Assembly: GCF_002902385.1 (NCBI RefSeq)
Contig: NZ_PPQH01000009.1
Location: 186,001-250,000 of the forward strand
DNA from: Staphylococcus intermedius NCTC 11048
GTDB lineage: Bacteria; Bacillota; Bacilli; Staphylococcales; Staphylococcaceae
Reading direction: 5' to 3'
Length of the DNA: 64,000 bases
The position numbers were made by a program, and so were the translations under genes. Position 1 is the stretch's first letter, and every line of letters begins with the position of its first letter. The notes below the pieces were generated by a model, which saw only the letters and a list, made by a program, of their open reading frames with translations, had not been told where the DNA came from and did no database searches. Shown here piece after piece: positions 1 through 10,277 of the stretch.

Positions 1-549
1 AATGCTTACGGTTACTTAAAAGCTGAAAAAGGTGTTCACCGTCTCGTACGTATTTCGCCGTTTGATTCTTCGGGTCGTCGTCATACGTCATTTGCATCAT
101 GCGATGTGATTCCTGAATTTAACAACGAAAAAATCGAAGTTGAAATTAACCCAGATGATATTACTGTGGATACTTTCCGTGCGTCGGGTGCAGGTGGTCA
201 GCATATTAACAAAACTGAATCGGCTATCCGTATTACACACCATCCGACGGGTATTGTGGTGAATAACCAAAATGAACGTTCACAAATTAAAAATAGAGAA
301 GCAGCGATGAAAATGTTGAAAGCGAAACTTTATCAACTTGAGTTAGAGCAAAAAGAGCAAGAGTTAGCTGCTATTCGTGGTGAACAAAAAGAAATTGGTT
401 GGGGAAGTCAGATTCGTTCTTACGTGTTCCACCCATATTCTATGGTGAAAGACCACCGTACAAATGAGGAAACGGGTAACGTTAACGCTGTCATGGACGG
501 TGAAATCGGTCCGTTTATCGAAGCATACTTAAGACATCAAATGAAATAA
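1..549 (+). CDS. prfB: Peptide chain release factor 2, C-terminal part (5' end outside window)
   Basis: The frame is open from base 1 and ends in TAA at 549; the start lies upstream of the window. RF2 recognises UAA and UGA stop codons and releases the finished peptide on the ribosome. The universal GGQ motif that enters the peptidyl-transferase centre is encoded at 193-201, inside the class I release-factor signature [15 protein letters not shown]. The C-terminal helical region follows and ends in the usual ...AYLRHQMK tail. The programmed frameshift site found near the 5' end of most prfB genes is not in view. Identification is secure. Confidence 0.97.
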   Translation, partial: NAYGYLKAEKGVHRLVRISPFDSSGRRHTSFASCDVIPEFNNEKIEVEINPDDITVDTFRASGAGGQHINKTESAIRITHHPTGIVVNNQNERSQIKNREAAMKMLKAKLYQLELEQKEQELAAIRGEQKEIGWGSQIRSYVFHPYSMVKDHRTNEETGNVNAVMDGEIGPFIEAYLRHQMK

Positions 550-559
550 TTTAACAAAG

Positions 560-593
560 CAGGGGCTAGGGCATTTAATTGTTCGAGCCCCTG
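560..593 (+). terminator. Hairpin downstream of prfB, probable terminator
   Basis: A perfect 8-bp stem, CAGGGGCT paired with AGCCCCTG, lies 11 bases after the prfB stop. There is no clear T-run after it, so termination efficiency is uncertain. Confidence 0.5.
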
Positions 594-717
594 AAATATA
601 TCATTTATTAAATACAATGATGATCTGGGCGAGAAACAAGTGATATTTCATGAATAAATGTGTTAATATAATCAACAAATGGACATCAAATGTAAATATG
701 ACAGGAGGAGGTTGATT

Positions 718-1359
718 ATGGGAATTCATCAATATTTTAAAAGGTTATCAGATTTAGAAAAGCTCATTCGATTACCTGGGAAATTTAAATACTTCGAGCA
801 TAATGTAGCCGCACACTCTTTCAAAGTTACAAAAATTGCCCAGTATTTAGGCACGGTTGAAGAATATCACGGTAAAACAGTGGATTGGAAAAGTTTATAT
901 GAAAAGGCACTTAATCACGACTTTGCCGAAGTGTTTACGGGAGATATTAAAACCCCTGTAAAGTATGCGAGTGGTGAATTAAAAAAACTATTTTCACAAG
1001 TGGAAGAGGAAATGGTGGATACATTTATTAAAGAAGAAATACCAGAACAGTATCAAGATATATACCGCCGTCGCTTACAAGAAGGAAAAGATGACTCGTT
1101 AGAAGGACAGATTCTATCAGTTGCAGACAAAATTGATTTATTGTATGAAACATTTGGTGAAATACAAAAACGTAATCCTGAACCTCTATTTTTTGAAATC
1201 TATGAAATGAGTCTTGAAACGATTATGCAATTTGATCATTTGGCTTCTGTACAGGATTTTATTGAAAATATTATTCCAGAAATGTTAACTGAAAGATTTA
1301 TACCACGTACTGAATTGAAAGAAATGACGATGCAAATCCTAAATAAAAGAAAGATGTGA
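718..1359 (+). CDS. HD-domain 5'-deoxynucleotidase, YfbR-like
   Basis: 213 aa. YfbR-type enzymes are metal-dependent HD phosphohydrolases that remove the 5' phosphate from deoxynucleoside monophosphates. The metal ligands are visible: H33 in EHNVAAHS, H67-D68 in NHDFAEVFTGDIKTPVKY, and D137 in SVADKID. The stretch from HD to TPVKY matches YfbR closely, which is why that subfamily is preferred over other HD hydrolases. The start is the ATG at 718, placed by a strong AGGAGG Shine-Dalgarno about 9 bases upstream. The stop overlaps the csbA start by 4 bases, so the two are probably translationally coupled. Substrate choice is inferred from family. Confidence 0.8.
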   Translation: MGIHQYFKRLSDLEKLIRLPGKFKYFEHNVAAHSFKVTKIAQYLGTVEEYHGKTVDWKSLYEKALNHDFAEVFTGDIKTPVKYASGELKKLFSQVEEEMVDTFIKEEIPEQYQDIYRRRLQEGKDDSLEGQILSVADKIDLLYETFGEIQKRNPEPLFFEIYEMSLETIMQFDHLASVQDFIENIIPEMLTERFIPRTELKEMTMQILNKRKM

Positions 1360-1610
1360 TAGGGGTGATTTGGTATATAGTGGCCGCTTTTTTCCCTTGT
1401 GTCCTAGTGGTTATTTTCAGCGCAATAACGAGAAGTAAATGGATGGGGACGCTCATCACATTAGTCGTCATTGGTGCTTCGGTTTATAAAGGTTTTTTTC
1501 ATAATGAATGGATTATTTTCCTTGACGTTGTATCATTGTTAGCAGGGTATATTATTGTAGAAGAATTAAAAATTCATCGTATCGAACACGATAAAGAAGG
1601 CGGCATGTAA
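1356..1610 (+). CDS. csbA: CsbA family small membrane protein
   Basis: 84 aa, starting at a GTG that overlaps the upstream stop (GTGA, 1356-1359). The hydrophobic profile gives two or three membrane segments covering about residues 2-23, 30-46 and 52-66, followed by a short charged cytoplasmic tail. CsbA is a sigma-B-dependent membrane protein of unknown function in Bacillus, and there too it sits immediately upstream of uvrB. The assignment rests on position, size and topology rather than on a catalytic motif. Confidence 0.75.
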   Translation: MIGVIWYIVAAFFPCVLVVIFSAITRSKWMGTLITLVVIGASVYKGFFHNEWIIFLDVVSLLAGYIIVEELKIHRIEHDKEGGM

Positions 1611-1705
1611 TCTTTGCCCACACGCCTTCACATTTATAGCGGCAACAGGAGTGAATCTGACACAGTTTAGATGTTATCAGAAGCACTCCTCTTTGTGTTG
1701 GATTG

Positions 1706-1719
1706 CGAACAAATGTTTG
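1706..1719 (+). promoter_or_regulatory. LexA (SOS) box upstream of uvrB
   Basis: CGAACAAATGTTTG fits the Gram-positive LexA consensus CGAACRNRYGTTYS at every constrained position. It overlaps the -35 region of the uvrB promoter, as expected for a repressor site. It indicates DNA-damage induction of uvrBA. Confidence 0.88.
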
Positions 1720-1746
1720 TATTTTGTGCTTGTGTTCTGTTAAAAT
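1717..1746 (+). promoter_or_regulatory. Sigma-A type promoter of uvrBA
   Basis: TTGTAT (1717-1722), an 18-base spacer and TAAAAT (1741-1746) lie about 35 bases before the uvrB start and just after the LexA box. Confidence 0.6.
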
Positions 1747-1779
1747 ATGAGTACTAGGTAGATAGGAGGCGGACAGTGA

Positions 1780-3762
1780 ATGGAGCATCATGACTTTAAA
1801 ATTGCTTCAAATTTCGAACCACAAGGGGATCAACCCAAAGCAATCAAAGCATTGGTCAAAGGAATAGAAGAAGGGAAGCGTCATCAAACATTACTCGGTG
1901 CAACAGGAACGGGTAAAACATTTACGATGAGTAATGTCATTAAAGAAGTGGGCAAACCGACACTCATTATTGCACATAACAAAACGTTAGCAGGACAACT
2001 GTATAGTGAGTTCAAAACCTTCTTTCCTGAAAATAGGGTGGAATATTTTGTAAGTTACTACGATTATTACCAACCAGAAGCGTATGTTCCGTCTACTGAT
2101 ACGTTTATTGAAAAAGATGCATCGATTAATGATGAAATTGACCAACTCCGACATTCAGCAACGAGTGCGCTGTTTGAACGAGATGATGTTATTATTATCG
2201 CTAGTGTCAGCTGTATTTACGGTTTAGGTAATCCAGACGAATATCGTGACTTAGTTGTGAGCATTCGTGTAGGTATGGAAATGGACAGAAGCGAGTTACT
2301 GCGAAAACTCGTTGATGTACAATATACACGCAATGACATTGACTTTAGACGCGGAACATTTCGAGTACGCGGCGATGTTGTTGAGATTTTCCCAGCTTCA
2401 CGTGAGGAGTTATGTATTCGTGTGGAATTTTTCGGTGATGAAGTGGACCGTATTAGTGAAATTAACTATTTAACTGGGGAAGTATTAAAAGAACGCGAAC
2501 ATTTTGCACTGTTCCCGGCTTCTCACTTCGTAACGCGTGAAGAAAAAATGAAGATTGCAATCGAGCGTATTGAAAAAGAATTGGAAGAACAACTTGAATA
2601 TTTAAGAAGTGAAAATAAATTACTCGAAGCGCAACGTTTAGAACAAAGAACGAATTATGATTTAGAGATGATGCGTGAAATGGGCTTTACGTCAGGTATT
2701 GAAAACTATTCTGTCCACCTCACATTACGTCCCCCCGGCTCTACACCGTATACTTTGTTAGATTATTTTGGTGATGATTGGCTCATTATGATAGATGAGT
2801 CACATGTCACGTTACCACAAATTCGTGGGATGTATAATGGAGACCAAGCACGTAAGAAAGTATTAGTTGAGCATGGATTCCGTCTTCCGAGTGCATTAGA
2901 CAACAGACCTTTGAAGTTTGAAGAGTTCGAACAAAAAGCAAATCAACTTGTCTACGTATCAGCGACACCAGGACCATACGAAATCGAGCATACAGACGAA
3001 ATGGTTGAACAAATTATTCGTCCAACTGGCTTGTTAGATCCGGAAATCGAAGTCCGCCCTACGAAAAATCAGATCGACGACTTGCTCAGTGAGATTCAAG
3101 AACGAACAGAACAAGGCGAGCGCGTATTGATCACAACATTAACGAAAAAAATGAGTGAGGATTTAACGACCTATTTGAAAGAAGCGGGTGTGAAGGTCAA
3201 TTACTTACATTCTGAAATTAAAACGTTAGAACGGATTGAAATTATTCGAGATTTACGGATGGGAACGTTTGATGTACTCATCGGTATTAACTTGCTTAGA
3301 GAGGGACTGGATATTCCAGAAGTTTCATTAGTGGTGATTCTGGATGCAGATAAAGAAGGCTTCCTACGTTCTGAACGTTCATTAATCCAAACGATGGGTC
3401 GCGCAGCACGTAATGATAAAGGTCATGTCATTATGTATGCGGATCGAATAACTGATTCAATGAAAGTCGCGATGGATGAAACTGAACGACGTCGTGAAAT
3501 TCAAATGGCATACAATGAAAAACATGGCATTGTACCTAAAACAATTAACAAAGAAATTCATGATGTCATTAGTGCAACGGTTGAAACGGATGAAACAAAT
3601 GAAGATCAGCGTAAAGAAGTACCGAAGAAAATGACGAAAAAAGAACGTGAAAAAACGATTGAAAATGTTGAAAAAGAAATGAAAGAAGCAGCAAAAGCGC
3701 TAGATTTCGAAAGAGCAACCGAATTAAGAGATTTATTATTTGAACTAAAATCAAAAGGGTGA
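1780..3762 (+). CDS. uvrB: Excinuclease ABC subunit B
   Basis: 660 aa, normal length. UvrB is the damage-verifying helicase-like subunit of nucleotide excision repair: UvrA loads it, it clamps one strand, and it recruits UvrC. Visible are Walker A GATGTGKT (residues 40-47), the beta-hairpin segment around [21 protein letters not shown] (about 93-113), the DESH helicase motif, motif VI GRAARN, and a C-terminal UVR domain ([16 protein letters not shown]) that contacts UvrC. The ATG at 1780 has AGGAGG upstream. It is followed 5 bases later by uvrA, so the two genes form an operon under the LexA-overlapped promoter. Confidence 0.98.
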   Translation: MEHHDFKIASNFEPQGDQPKAIKALVKGIEEGKRHQTLLGATGTGKTFTMSNVIKEVGKPTLIIAHNKTLAGQLYSEFKTFFPENRVEYFVSYYDYYQPEAYVPSTDTFIEKDASINDEIDQLRHSATSALFERDDVIIIASVSCIYGLGNPDEYRDLVVSIRVGMEMDRSELLRKLVDVQYTRNDIDFRRGTFRVRGDVVEIFPASREELCIRVEFFGDEVDRISEINYLTGEVLKEREHFALFPASHFVTREEKMKIAIERIEKELEEQLEYLRSENKLLEAQRLEQRTNYDLEMMREMGFTSGIENYSVHLTLRPPGSTPYTLLDYFGDDWLIMIDESHVTLPQIRGMYNGDQARKKVLVEHGFRLPSALDNRPLKFEEFEQKANQLVYVSATPGPYEIEHTDEMVEQIIRPTGLLDPEIEVRPTKNQIDDLLSEIQERTEQGERVLITTLTKKMSEDLTTYLKEAGVKVNYLHSEIKTLERIEIIRDLRMGTFDVLIGINLLREGLDIPEVSLVVILDADKEGFLRSERSLIQTMGRAARNDKGHVIMYADRITDSMKVAMDETERRREIQMAYNEKHGIVPKTINKEIHDVISATVETDETNEDQRKEVPKKMTKKEREKTIENVEKEMKEAAKALDFERATELRDLLFELKSKG

Positions 3763-3767
3763 ATTGG

Positions 3768-6611
3768 ATGAAAGAACCGTCAATCGTAGTGAAAGGGGCA
3801 CGTGCCCACAATTTAAAAAATGTAGATATCGAATTGCCAAAAAATCAGTTGATTGTGATGACGGGACTGTCGGGTTCGGGTAAGTCTTCGTTAGCATTTG
3901 ATACGATTTATGCTGAAGGACAACGGCGATATGTGGAATCTTTAAGCGCATATGCACGTCAGTTTTTAGGGCAAATGGATAAACCTGACGTCGATACTAT
4001 TGAAGGTTTGTCTCCAGCGATATCGATTGATCAAAAGACAACGAGTAAAAATCCGCGTTCAACGGTGGCCACTGTAACAGAGATTTATGATTACATTCGT
4101 CTCCTTTATGCGCGAATCGGCAAACCATATTGTCCAAATCACGATATCGAGATCGAATCCCAAACGGTACAGCAAATGGTCGACCGTATTATGGAATTAG
4201 AAGAACGTACGAAAATTCAACTGTTAGCACCTGTTGTAAACCATCGAAAAGGCACGCATGAAAAATTATTGACGGACATCAGTAAAAAAGGTTATGTCCG
4301 TGTACGTGTGGATGGCGAGATTATGGATGTGACACAAGTACCAGAACTCGATAAAAACAAGAATCATACGATTGAAATTGTCGTGGACCGTTTAGTTGTG
4401 AAACCGGGTATTGAAACACGTTTAGCAGATTCTATCGAGACTGTACTTGAATTGGCAGATGGTCGACTCGTGGTGGATATTATTGATGGAGATAAACTAG
4501 AGTTTTCAGAAAAGCACGCGTGTCCCATTTGTGGCTTTTCAATTGGTGAACTAGAGCCGAGAATGTTCAGTTTTAACAGTCCGTTTGGTGCATGCCCAAC
4601 GTGTGATGGTTTAGGTCAAAAGTTAACTGTAGACTTAGATTTAGTCGTTCCAGATAAGGACAAAACACTGAATGAAGGTGCGATATTACCGTGGGAGCCG
4701 ACAAGTTCAGACTTCTATCCATCAATGTTAAAACGTGTTTGTGAAGTGTACAAAATCAATATGGACAAGCCATTTAAAAAGTTGACTGAACGTCAAAGAA
4801 ATATCATTTTATTTGGTTCAGGTGATAAAGAAATTGAATTTACATTTAAGTCGAAATTCGGTCAAGAGCGTAAACGTACAATGCCGTTTGAAGGGGTTGT
4901 TCCCAATATTGAGCGTCGTTACCATGAGTCGCCTTCAGAATATGTACGTGAAATGATGCAAAAATATATGGGAGAACAGGTGTGTGAAACGTGTCATGGC
5001 CAACGTTTAAGTCGTGAAGCATTGTCAGTTTATGTGGCAGGCAAAAACGTCGGTGAAGTGGTCGAACAATCTATTAGTGAAGCATTGACATATTACGAAA
5101 ATATCGAACTATCTGACCAGGATGCACAAATTGCCCGTTTAATCTTAAAAGAAATTACGTCACGATTAGCATTTTTAAATAATGTTGGGCTTGATTATTT
5201 AACACTTAACCGGGCATCTGGCACATTGTCAGGTGGTGAGGCGCAACGTATTCGACTGGCGACACAAATTGGTTCACGTTTATCAGGCGTCTTGTATGTC
5301 CTAGATGAGCCTTCTATTGGCTTACATCAACGCGATAACGACCGTTTGATTCACACATTACAAGAAATGCGTGATTTGGGGAACACATTAATCGTTGTAG
5401 AGCATGATGAAGACACGATGGTTGCGGCAGATTATCTGGTCGATATTGGTCCGGGTGCTGGTGAGCATGGTGGTGAAGTCGTAGCGAGTGGTACGCCAAA
5501 ACAAGTGATGCGTAATAAAAAGTCACTGACAGGGCAATATTTGAGTGGTAAAAAATTCATCCCAGTCCCTGAACATCGACGTCCAGTGACTGATCGTAAA
5601 ATTTCAGTTAAAGGTGCACGAAGTAATAACCTTAAAAATGTTGATGTGGATTTTCCACTTTCTGTAATGAATGTGGTGACAGGGGTGTCCGGATCTGGAA
5701 AGAGCTCACTCGTAAACGAAGTCCTATACAAATCACTTGCTAAGGCGATTAATAAGTCGAAAGTAAAACCTGGGGAGCACGACGAAATAACAGGCATGGA
5801 TCAAATCGACAAAATTATTGATATTGATCAGTCACCGATTGGCCGTACACCGCGTTCTAACCCGGCAACCTATACAGGCGTATTTGATGATATTCGAGAT
5901 GTCTTTGCCTCAACGAATGAAGCTAAGGTGCGTGGTTATCAAAAAGGACGCTTTAGCTTTAACGTTAAAGGTGGTCGTTGTGAAGCGTGTAAAGGTGATG
6001 GTATTATAAAAATAGAGATGCACTTTCTACCTGATGTCTATGTGCCTTGTGAAGTGTGCCATGGCAAACGTTACAATCGTGAGACGTTAGAAGTGACGTA
6101 TAAAGGGAAAAATATTGCTGACGTATTAGCAATGACTGTTGAAGATGCAACTCAATTTTTTGAAAATATTCCTAAAATCAAGCGCAAACTACAAACTTTA
6201 GTTGATGTGGGATTAGGCTATGTAACACTGGGTCAACCTGCAACAACGCTGTCAGGTGGGGAAGCGCAACGTGTCAAACTCGCCTCAGAATTACACAAAC
6301 GTGCAACAGGGCGCTCAATTTATATCCTCGACGAACCAACAACAGGATTACATGTGGATGATATTAGTCGCTTATTGAAGGTGCTTAACCGACTCGTTGA
6401 AAATGGTGATACAGTTGTCATCATTGAACATAATTTAGATGTCATCAAAACGGCAGATAACTTAATTGATTTAGGTCCTGAAGGTGGTGACGGTGGCGGT
6501 ACGATTCTTGCGACGGGAACACCTGAAGCAATTGCCGCTATCCCAGAATCTTATACGGGTCGTTATCTTAAAACAGTATTAGCGCGCGATAAGGAACGAA
6601 TGGAGGGCTAA
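3768..6611 (+). CDS. uvrA: Excinuclease ABC subunit A
   Basis: 947 aa starting at the ATG at 3768 ([18 protein letters not shown], the conserved N-terminus). A GTG nine bases earlier is in frame but overlaps the uvrB stop and lacks a spaced ribosome site. UvrA is the dimeric ABC ATPase that scans DNA for lesions. Two Walker A motifs (GLSGSGKSS at residues 33-41 and GVSGSGKSS in the second half), two LSGGEAQR signatures, and zinc-binding CxxC pairs (CPICG...CPTC and CEAC...CEVC) are all present. It is co-transcribed with uvrB. Confidence 0.98.
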   Translation: MKEPSIVVKGARAHNLKNVDIELPKNQLIVMTGLSGSGKSSLAFDTIYAEGQRRYVESLSAYARQFLGQMDKPDVDTIEGLSPAISIDQKTTSKNPRSTVATVTEIYDYIRLLYARIGKPYCPNHDIEIESQTVQQMVDRIMELEERTKIQLLAPVVNHRKGTHEKLLTDISKKGYVRVRVDGEIMDVTQVPELDKNKNHTIEIVVDRLVVKPGIETRLADSIETVLELADGRLVVDIIDGDKLEFSEKHACPICGFSIGELEPRMFSFNSPFGACPTCDGLGQKLTVDLDLVVPDKDKTLNEGAILPWEPTSSDFYPSMLKRVCEVYKINMDKPFKKLTERQRNIILFGSGDKEIEFTFKSKFGQERKRTMPFEGVVPNIERRYHESPSEYVREMMQKYMGEQVCETCHGQRLSREALSVYVAGKNVGEVVEQSISEALTYYENIELSDQDAQIARLILKEITSRLAFLNNVGLDYLTLNRASGTLSGGEAQRIRLATQIGSRLSGVLYVLDEPSIGLHQRDNDRLIHTLQEMRDLGNTLIVVEHDEDTMVAADYLVDIGPGAGEHGGEVVASGTPKQVMRNKKSLTGQYLSGKKFIPVPEHRRPVTDRKISVKGARSNNLKNVDVDFPLSVMNVVTGVSGSGKSSLVNEVLYKSLAKAINKSKVKPGEHDEITGMDQIDKIIDIDQSPIGRTPRSNPATYTGVFDDIRDVFASTNEAKVRGYQKGRFSFNVKGGRCEACKGDGIIKIEMHFLPDVYVPCEVCHGKRYNRETLEVTYKGKNIADVLAMTVEDATQFFENIPKIKRKLQTLVDVGLGYVTLGQPATTLSGGEAQRVKLASELHKRATGRSIYILDEPTTGLHVDDISRLLKVLNRLVENGDTVVIIEHNLDVIKTADNLIDLGPEGGDGGGTILATGTPEAIAAIPESYTGRYLKTVLARDKERMEG

Positions 6612-6614
6612 CTC

Positions 6615-6965
6615 ATGGAAGAAGCTAAAGTCAAAGTACTTGAATTACTGAAAGATGGCAAGATTTCTGTAGACGAAGCAACGACATTATTGGACGCGAT
6701 GACAAATGAAGAAAAAGTAGGCCATGCAGCAAAAGAAGATAAAAGTGAACGTTCTGAAAAGACGGCACGCGATTTTGAAGAAACGGTAGAAGGTTTCGTG
6801 AATAGCGCATTGGATAGTGTAGCGAGTCTTTTGAAACAAGGTCAAAAGTTTATTAATGTGAATCGTGATAAAGTGAAAGAGATGAGTGAAAGTGAACGTC
6901 AAGCGGCTTTGAAAAAAGTGGAAGAGACGTTGAATGAAGTAAGAGCAAAAATGAAGAAAGATTAA
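6615..6965 (+). CDS. Small charged protein with YvlB/SHOCT-like N-terminus
   Basis: 116 aa, three bases after uvrA with a GGAGGG ribosome site inside the uvrA end, so part of the uvr transcript. Residues 1-30 (EEAKVKVLELLKDGKISVDE and the following ATTLL) form the short helical motif seen at the start of YvlB-like and SHOCT-like bacterial proteins. The remainder is strongly charged and predicted helical, with no signal peptide or membrane segment. In Bacillus, yvl genes lie between uvrA and hprK, which agrees with the position here. Molecular function is unknown. Confidence 0.65.
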   Translation: MEEAKVKVLELLKDGKISVDEATTLLDAMTNEEKVGHAAKEDKSERSEKTARDFEETVEGFVNSALDSVASLLKQGQKFINVNRDKVKEMSESERQAALKKVEETLNEVRAKMKKD

Positions 6966-6972
6966 TGTGTAG

Positions 6973-7010
6973 AGGAAGTGTGCTGTGAATGGTACACTTC
7001 CTTTTGTTTT
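6973..7010 (+). terminator. Rho-independent terminator of the uvrBA operon
   Basis: The 9-bp perfect stem AGGAAGTGT / ACACTTCCT is followed by TTTTGTTTTT. Confidence 0.85.
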
Positions 7011-7049
7011 TAGGACATGTGACTAACATAGAGTGGGTTGTCGTAATAC

Positions 7050-7337
7050 ATAGATTGCCTAACCGTGCTGCGCGTTCCAAGGGGCTGAACCTTCAACTAA
7101 ATTCAGCTATATTGTAATTGAAGGAAGCTGAATTGGATTTTGGGAGCAGTACAGAAATCTTATGAGTAACAAAGATTTCGTCGTACTGCCCCCGCAATGC
7201 TGACTAGACTTCTCAAAAGCATGAGCATTGAGAAGTCAGACAGCTACTGCGATAAACAGTAGCCACTATCAGAGTTAAAAGACGACATTTTGTTTTTAAC
7301 TCTATCCCTCAGGAGTCTTGCACGGCTTTGTCAATCA
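7050..7337 (-). repeat. Dispersed hairpin-rich intergenic repeat, copy A (reverse orientation)
   Basis: The reverse complement matches the element at 29599-29895. It keeps the same succession of inverted repeats: the GGGAGCAGTAC...GTACTGCCCCC arm, the GACTTCTCA/TGAGAAGTC hairpin and the CAGCTACTG/CAGTAGC hairpin, with different loop sequences. It is non-coding in all frames and belongs to a family with at least four copies in the window. Confidence 0.75.
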
Positions 7338-7993
7338 AGGTGGAGTGGCTTCACCTGTAATATGAGTCATGCAGAAAAATGAGCGTACCATTCACTATAC
7401 GCTGTCTTTCGCGCATGCTTTCCTAATTGAATGAGAAGGTATAAAAGTTGACGACTTGTCTCAACTAGCCAATGCAAGATTGAGCTGAACATGGTTGAAG
7501 CGTTGGCGGGCTTTCGACTGCGTCTGATCGCTCAGGCGTCTCGAACGATTCATGAAAACAAAAATGACTACCTTAGCTTACGTGCTATTCGTACATGAAA
7601 AATGTGAGCTTAATTCTATGTAACCCACTGTTAACCATGTTTCGACTTAGTTTTTAAGAAGGGCATTTAAAGAGAACCTTGTATGATATTTTATTTGTGT
7701 TTCATACTAAAGTTGAGTATCTCTTGCGGCTTTTAAGTGGTATACTTTTAATCCTAAAATGATTTGATGTGTATTGCAATCATGCATGCACCATCTGATG
7801 TGAACAAGCAATTGTAGTCTTGATTTAGCCATTACACAATAAGGTTGATGATGTGGAACATTGAAAATTATGAGACGTGTTGAAATGTGTTTCAATTGTT
7901 GGGATTCATGTATAATGAAACAAGTAATGTGAATTCAAAAACGATGAATAATTAAAGTATGATTAAAATAAACAGTAAAACTGAGGTGATTAA
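7338..7993. other. Intergenic region before hprK, no gene recognised
   Basis: About 650 bases without a supported gene. Around 7490-7590 there is a short GC-richer stretch with an open 35-codon frame but no ribosome site. At about 7577-7610 there is an imperfect hairpin (GCTTACGT... with ...ATGTGAGC). A TATAAT at 7911-7916 is a plausible -10 element for hprK. The rest looks like decayed non-coding sequence. Confidence 0.5.
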
Positions 7994-8938
7994 ATGCTAA
8001 CGACGCAAGATTTAGTTAAGCGATTTAATATGAATGTGGTCGCTGGTGAGGCGGGGTTAAATCGTCCGATACATAATACAGATATTTCAAGACCTGGTTT
8101 GGAGATGGCAGGATATTTTTCACACTATGCTTCTAATCGTATTCAACTTTTGGGTACAACGGAGCTATCTTTCTATAATTTATTGCCAGATGCTGAACGT
8201 CAAGGGCGTATGCGTAAACTCTGTCGTCCTGAAACACCAGCAATTATTATTACACGTGGGCATGATGCGCCAGATGAGTTGTTGGATGCAGCACGGGAGC
8301 TTGACACACCGTTAATCTATGTTGAAGAAGCAACGACACGTGTCATGGGACGTTTAACGACGTATCTTGAGCATGAACTGGCTAATTCGACTTCGTTACA
8401 CGGCGTCCTTGTCGATGTATATGGTGTCGGTGTGTTGATTACAGGTGATTCCGGGATTGGTAAAAGCGAAACAGCTTTGGAGCTTGTGAAACGTGGGCAT
8501 CGTCTTGTTGCAGATGATAATGTAGAGATTAAAGAGATCACGAAAGATCAGCTGATTGGTAAGGCACCTAAAATCATTGAACATTTATTAGAAATTAGAG
8601 GTTTAGGTATCATTAATGTGATGACACTATTTGGTGCGGGTTCGATTTTAACGCAAAAACGTATAGGCTTAAACATTAACTTGGAAACTTGGCATCAAGA
8701 TAAGCTGTATGATCGTGTCGGTTTAAATCAAGAAACGCTTAAAATTTTAGATACCGAAATTACGAAAAAAACGATTCCTGTACGTCCAGGGCGAAATGTG
8801 GCTGTCATCATTGAAGTCGCGGCCATGAACTATCGCTTGAATATTATGGGAATTAACACAGCAGAAGAGTTTAATGAACGTTTGAATGCTGAAATCTTAA
8901 AAAACGGTCAACAAAATAAAGGAGATACAGAGTCATGA
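7994..8938 (+). CDS. hprK: HPr kinase/phosphorylase
   Basis: 314 aa, full length. HprK/P phosphorylates HPr at Ser46 and removes the phosphate again, setting carbon catabolite repression through CcpA. The N-terminal domain (about 1-130) precedes the catalytic domain with Walker A GDSGIGKS (151-158) and the family signature [10 protein letters not shown] (about 202-211). The ATG at 7994 has a GAGGTG ribosome site. Its stop overlaps the lgt start (ATGA), which is typical for hprK-lgt operons in Firmicutes. Confidence 0.97.
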   Translation: MLTTQDLVKRFNMNVVAGEAGLNRPIHNTDISRPGLEMAGYFSHYASNRIQLLGTTELSFYNLLPDAERQGRMRKLCRPETPAIIITRGHDAPDELLDAARELDTPLIYVEEATTRVMGRLTTYLEHELANSTSLHGVLVDVYGVGVLITGDSGIGKSETALELVKRGHRLVADDNVEIKEITKDQLIGKAPKIIEHLLEIRGLGIINVMTLFGAGSILTQKRIGLNINLETWHQDKLYDRVGLNQETLKILDTEITKKTIPVRPGRNVAVIIEVAAMNYRLNIMGINTAEEFNERLNAEILKNGQQNKGDTES

Positions 8939-9771
8939 TAGGATACATTGATCCAGTCGCTTTTTCCTTGGGCGGCTTAGAAGTGAAATGGTACGGTATT
9001 ATCATAGCTAGCGCGATATTGATTGGGTATTGGATAGCACAAAAAAGTGCACAGTCAATCGGATTTCGTGAAGATGATTTGGTCAATATTTTATTAATTT
9101 GCGTATTTGTTGCGATACTTAGTGCGCGTTTATACTTTGTGCTTTTCCAACTGGATTACTATATTCAAAATCCGATAGAAATTCCGATGATTTGGCATGG
9201 CGGTATTGCGATACACGGAGGCCTTATCGGTGCGTTTGCAATGGGGATTTACTACTGTTATCGCAAAAACTGGCATCCCTTTCAATTAGGTGATATTGTG
9301 GCGCCAAGTATTATTTTAGCGCAAGGTATTGGGCGTTGGGGTAATTTTATGAACCACGAAGCGCACGGCGGTCCAGTCAGTCGTTCGTTTTTGGAATCAC
9401 TCCACTTACCGGAGTTTATTATCGACAATATGCGTATTAACGGCATCTATTACCAACCCACATTTTTATATGAATCGATTTGGGATGTGATTGGTTTTGT
9501 TATTTTAATCTCTATCCGTCGTCACTTGAAAATTGGCGAAACATTTTTCATCTATATCATTTGGTATTCAATCGGTCGTTTTTACATAGAAGGATTACGT
9601 ACAGATAGTTTAATGTTAACGGAGACGATTCGCATCGCACAAGCAGTCTCAATCGTATGTATCATTATTGGAGTCTTCTTCATTGTATGGCGTCGACTTA
9701 AAAAAGATGTGCCATATTATCGTGAAGTGGGCGTGCTCAATTGGCCGTTTGACAAGAAAGGAAAACGTTAA
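8935..9771 (+). CDS. lgt: Prolipoprotein diacylglyceryl transferase
   Basis: 278 aa integral membrane enzyme that transfers a diacylglyceryl group from phosphatidylglycerol to the lipobox cysteine of prolipoproteins, the first step in lipoprotein maturation. About seven hydrophobic segments are visible, and the Lgt signature [14 protein letters not shown] includes the conserved arginine and asparagine. The start overlaps the hprK stop by 4 bases. The acyltransferase gene follows after one base. Its clients in this window would include the MetQ lipoproteins at 48206 and 49152. Confidence 0.97.
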   Translation: MIGYIDPVAFSLGGLEVKWYGIIIASAILIGYWIAQKSAQSIGFREDDLVNILLICVFVAILSARLYFVLFQLDYYIQNPIEIPMIWHGGIAIHGGLIGAFAMGIYYCYRKNWHPFQLGDIVAPSIILAQGIGRWGNFMNHEAHGGPVSRSFLESLHLPEFIIDNMRINGIYYQPTFLYESIWDVIGFVILISIRRHLKIGETFFIYIIWYSIGRFYIEGLRTDSLMLTETIRIAQAVSIVCIIIGVFFIVWRRLKKDVPYYREVGVLNWPFDKKGKR

Positions 9772-9772
9772 A

Positions 9773-10258
9773 TTGAAGCGACGACTCAAAGTTTATCCAA
9801 CAGGCCGATACAATGCATTGCATGATTTGTATCGTTATATCCGTTTTGTAAAACTCTTTAAAAATACGTTAATCATTGAGATAACGAGATATGTCCCACA
9901 TGTCGGAGCGAAACGATGGATGTACCGACATTTATTGAAAATGACAGTAGGTGAAAAGACAGCATTTGCTTTTAAAGCGATGCCTGATATATTATACCCA
10001 GAAAAAATAAAAATTGGTCGTAACGTGATCATCGGTTATAATACGATTTTATTAACACATGAATTTTTAACTGAATCGCTAAGGGTCGGTGAAGTTGAAA
10101 TTGGAGACCATACGATGATTGGTGCCAATGTGACCGTATTGCCAGGTGTGAAAATTGGTAGCCATGTTCAAGTGGGTGCAGGGAGTGTTGTTTCTAAGGA
10201 TATTCCTGATCATACACTCGCATATGGCAATCCGATACAGCTACACTCAAAACGATAG
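9773..10258 (+). CDS. Hexapeptide-repeat acyltransferase, YvoF-like
   Basis: 161 aa with a TTG start at 9773, one base after the lgt stop, served by GAAAGGA about 10 bases upstream. The protein has a basic N-terminal helix region and then the left-handed beta-helix repeats typical of LbH acyltransferases (IGRNVIIGYNTILL, IGDHTMIGANVTVLPGVKIG, VQVGAGSVVSKDI, ending YGNP). The same gene follows hprK-lgt in Bacillus (yvoF). The acyl donor and acceptor are unknown; acetylation of a sugar or cell-envelope component is the usual guess for this family. Confidence 0.8.
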   Translation: MKRRLKVYPTGRYNALHDLYRYIRFVKLFKNTLIIEITRYVPHVGAKRWMYRHLLKMTVGEKTAFAFKAMPDILYPEKIKIGRNVIIGYNTILLTHEFLTESLRVGEVEIGDHTMIGANVTVLPGVKIGSHVQVGAGSVVSKDIPDHTLAYGNPIQLHSKR

Positions 10259-10277
10259 AAAAGAGAGGTGACAATGG

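Noticed and set aside
3569..3811. Minus-strand open frame across the uvrB-uvrA junction
   Set aside because: It is a shadow of two secure genes, with no ribosome site and repetitive Leu/Phe composition arising from the Lys/Glu-rich UvrB tail.
7490..7600. Open 35-codon frame in the hprK leader region
   Set aside because: No Shine-Dalgarno site and no recognisable protein similarity; more likely non-coding repeat-derived sequence.
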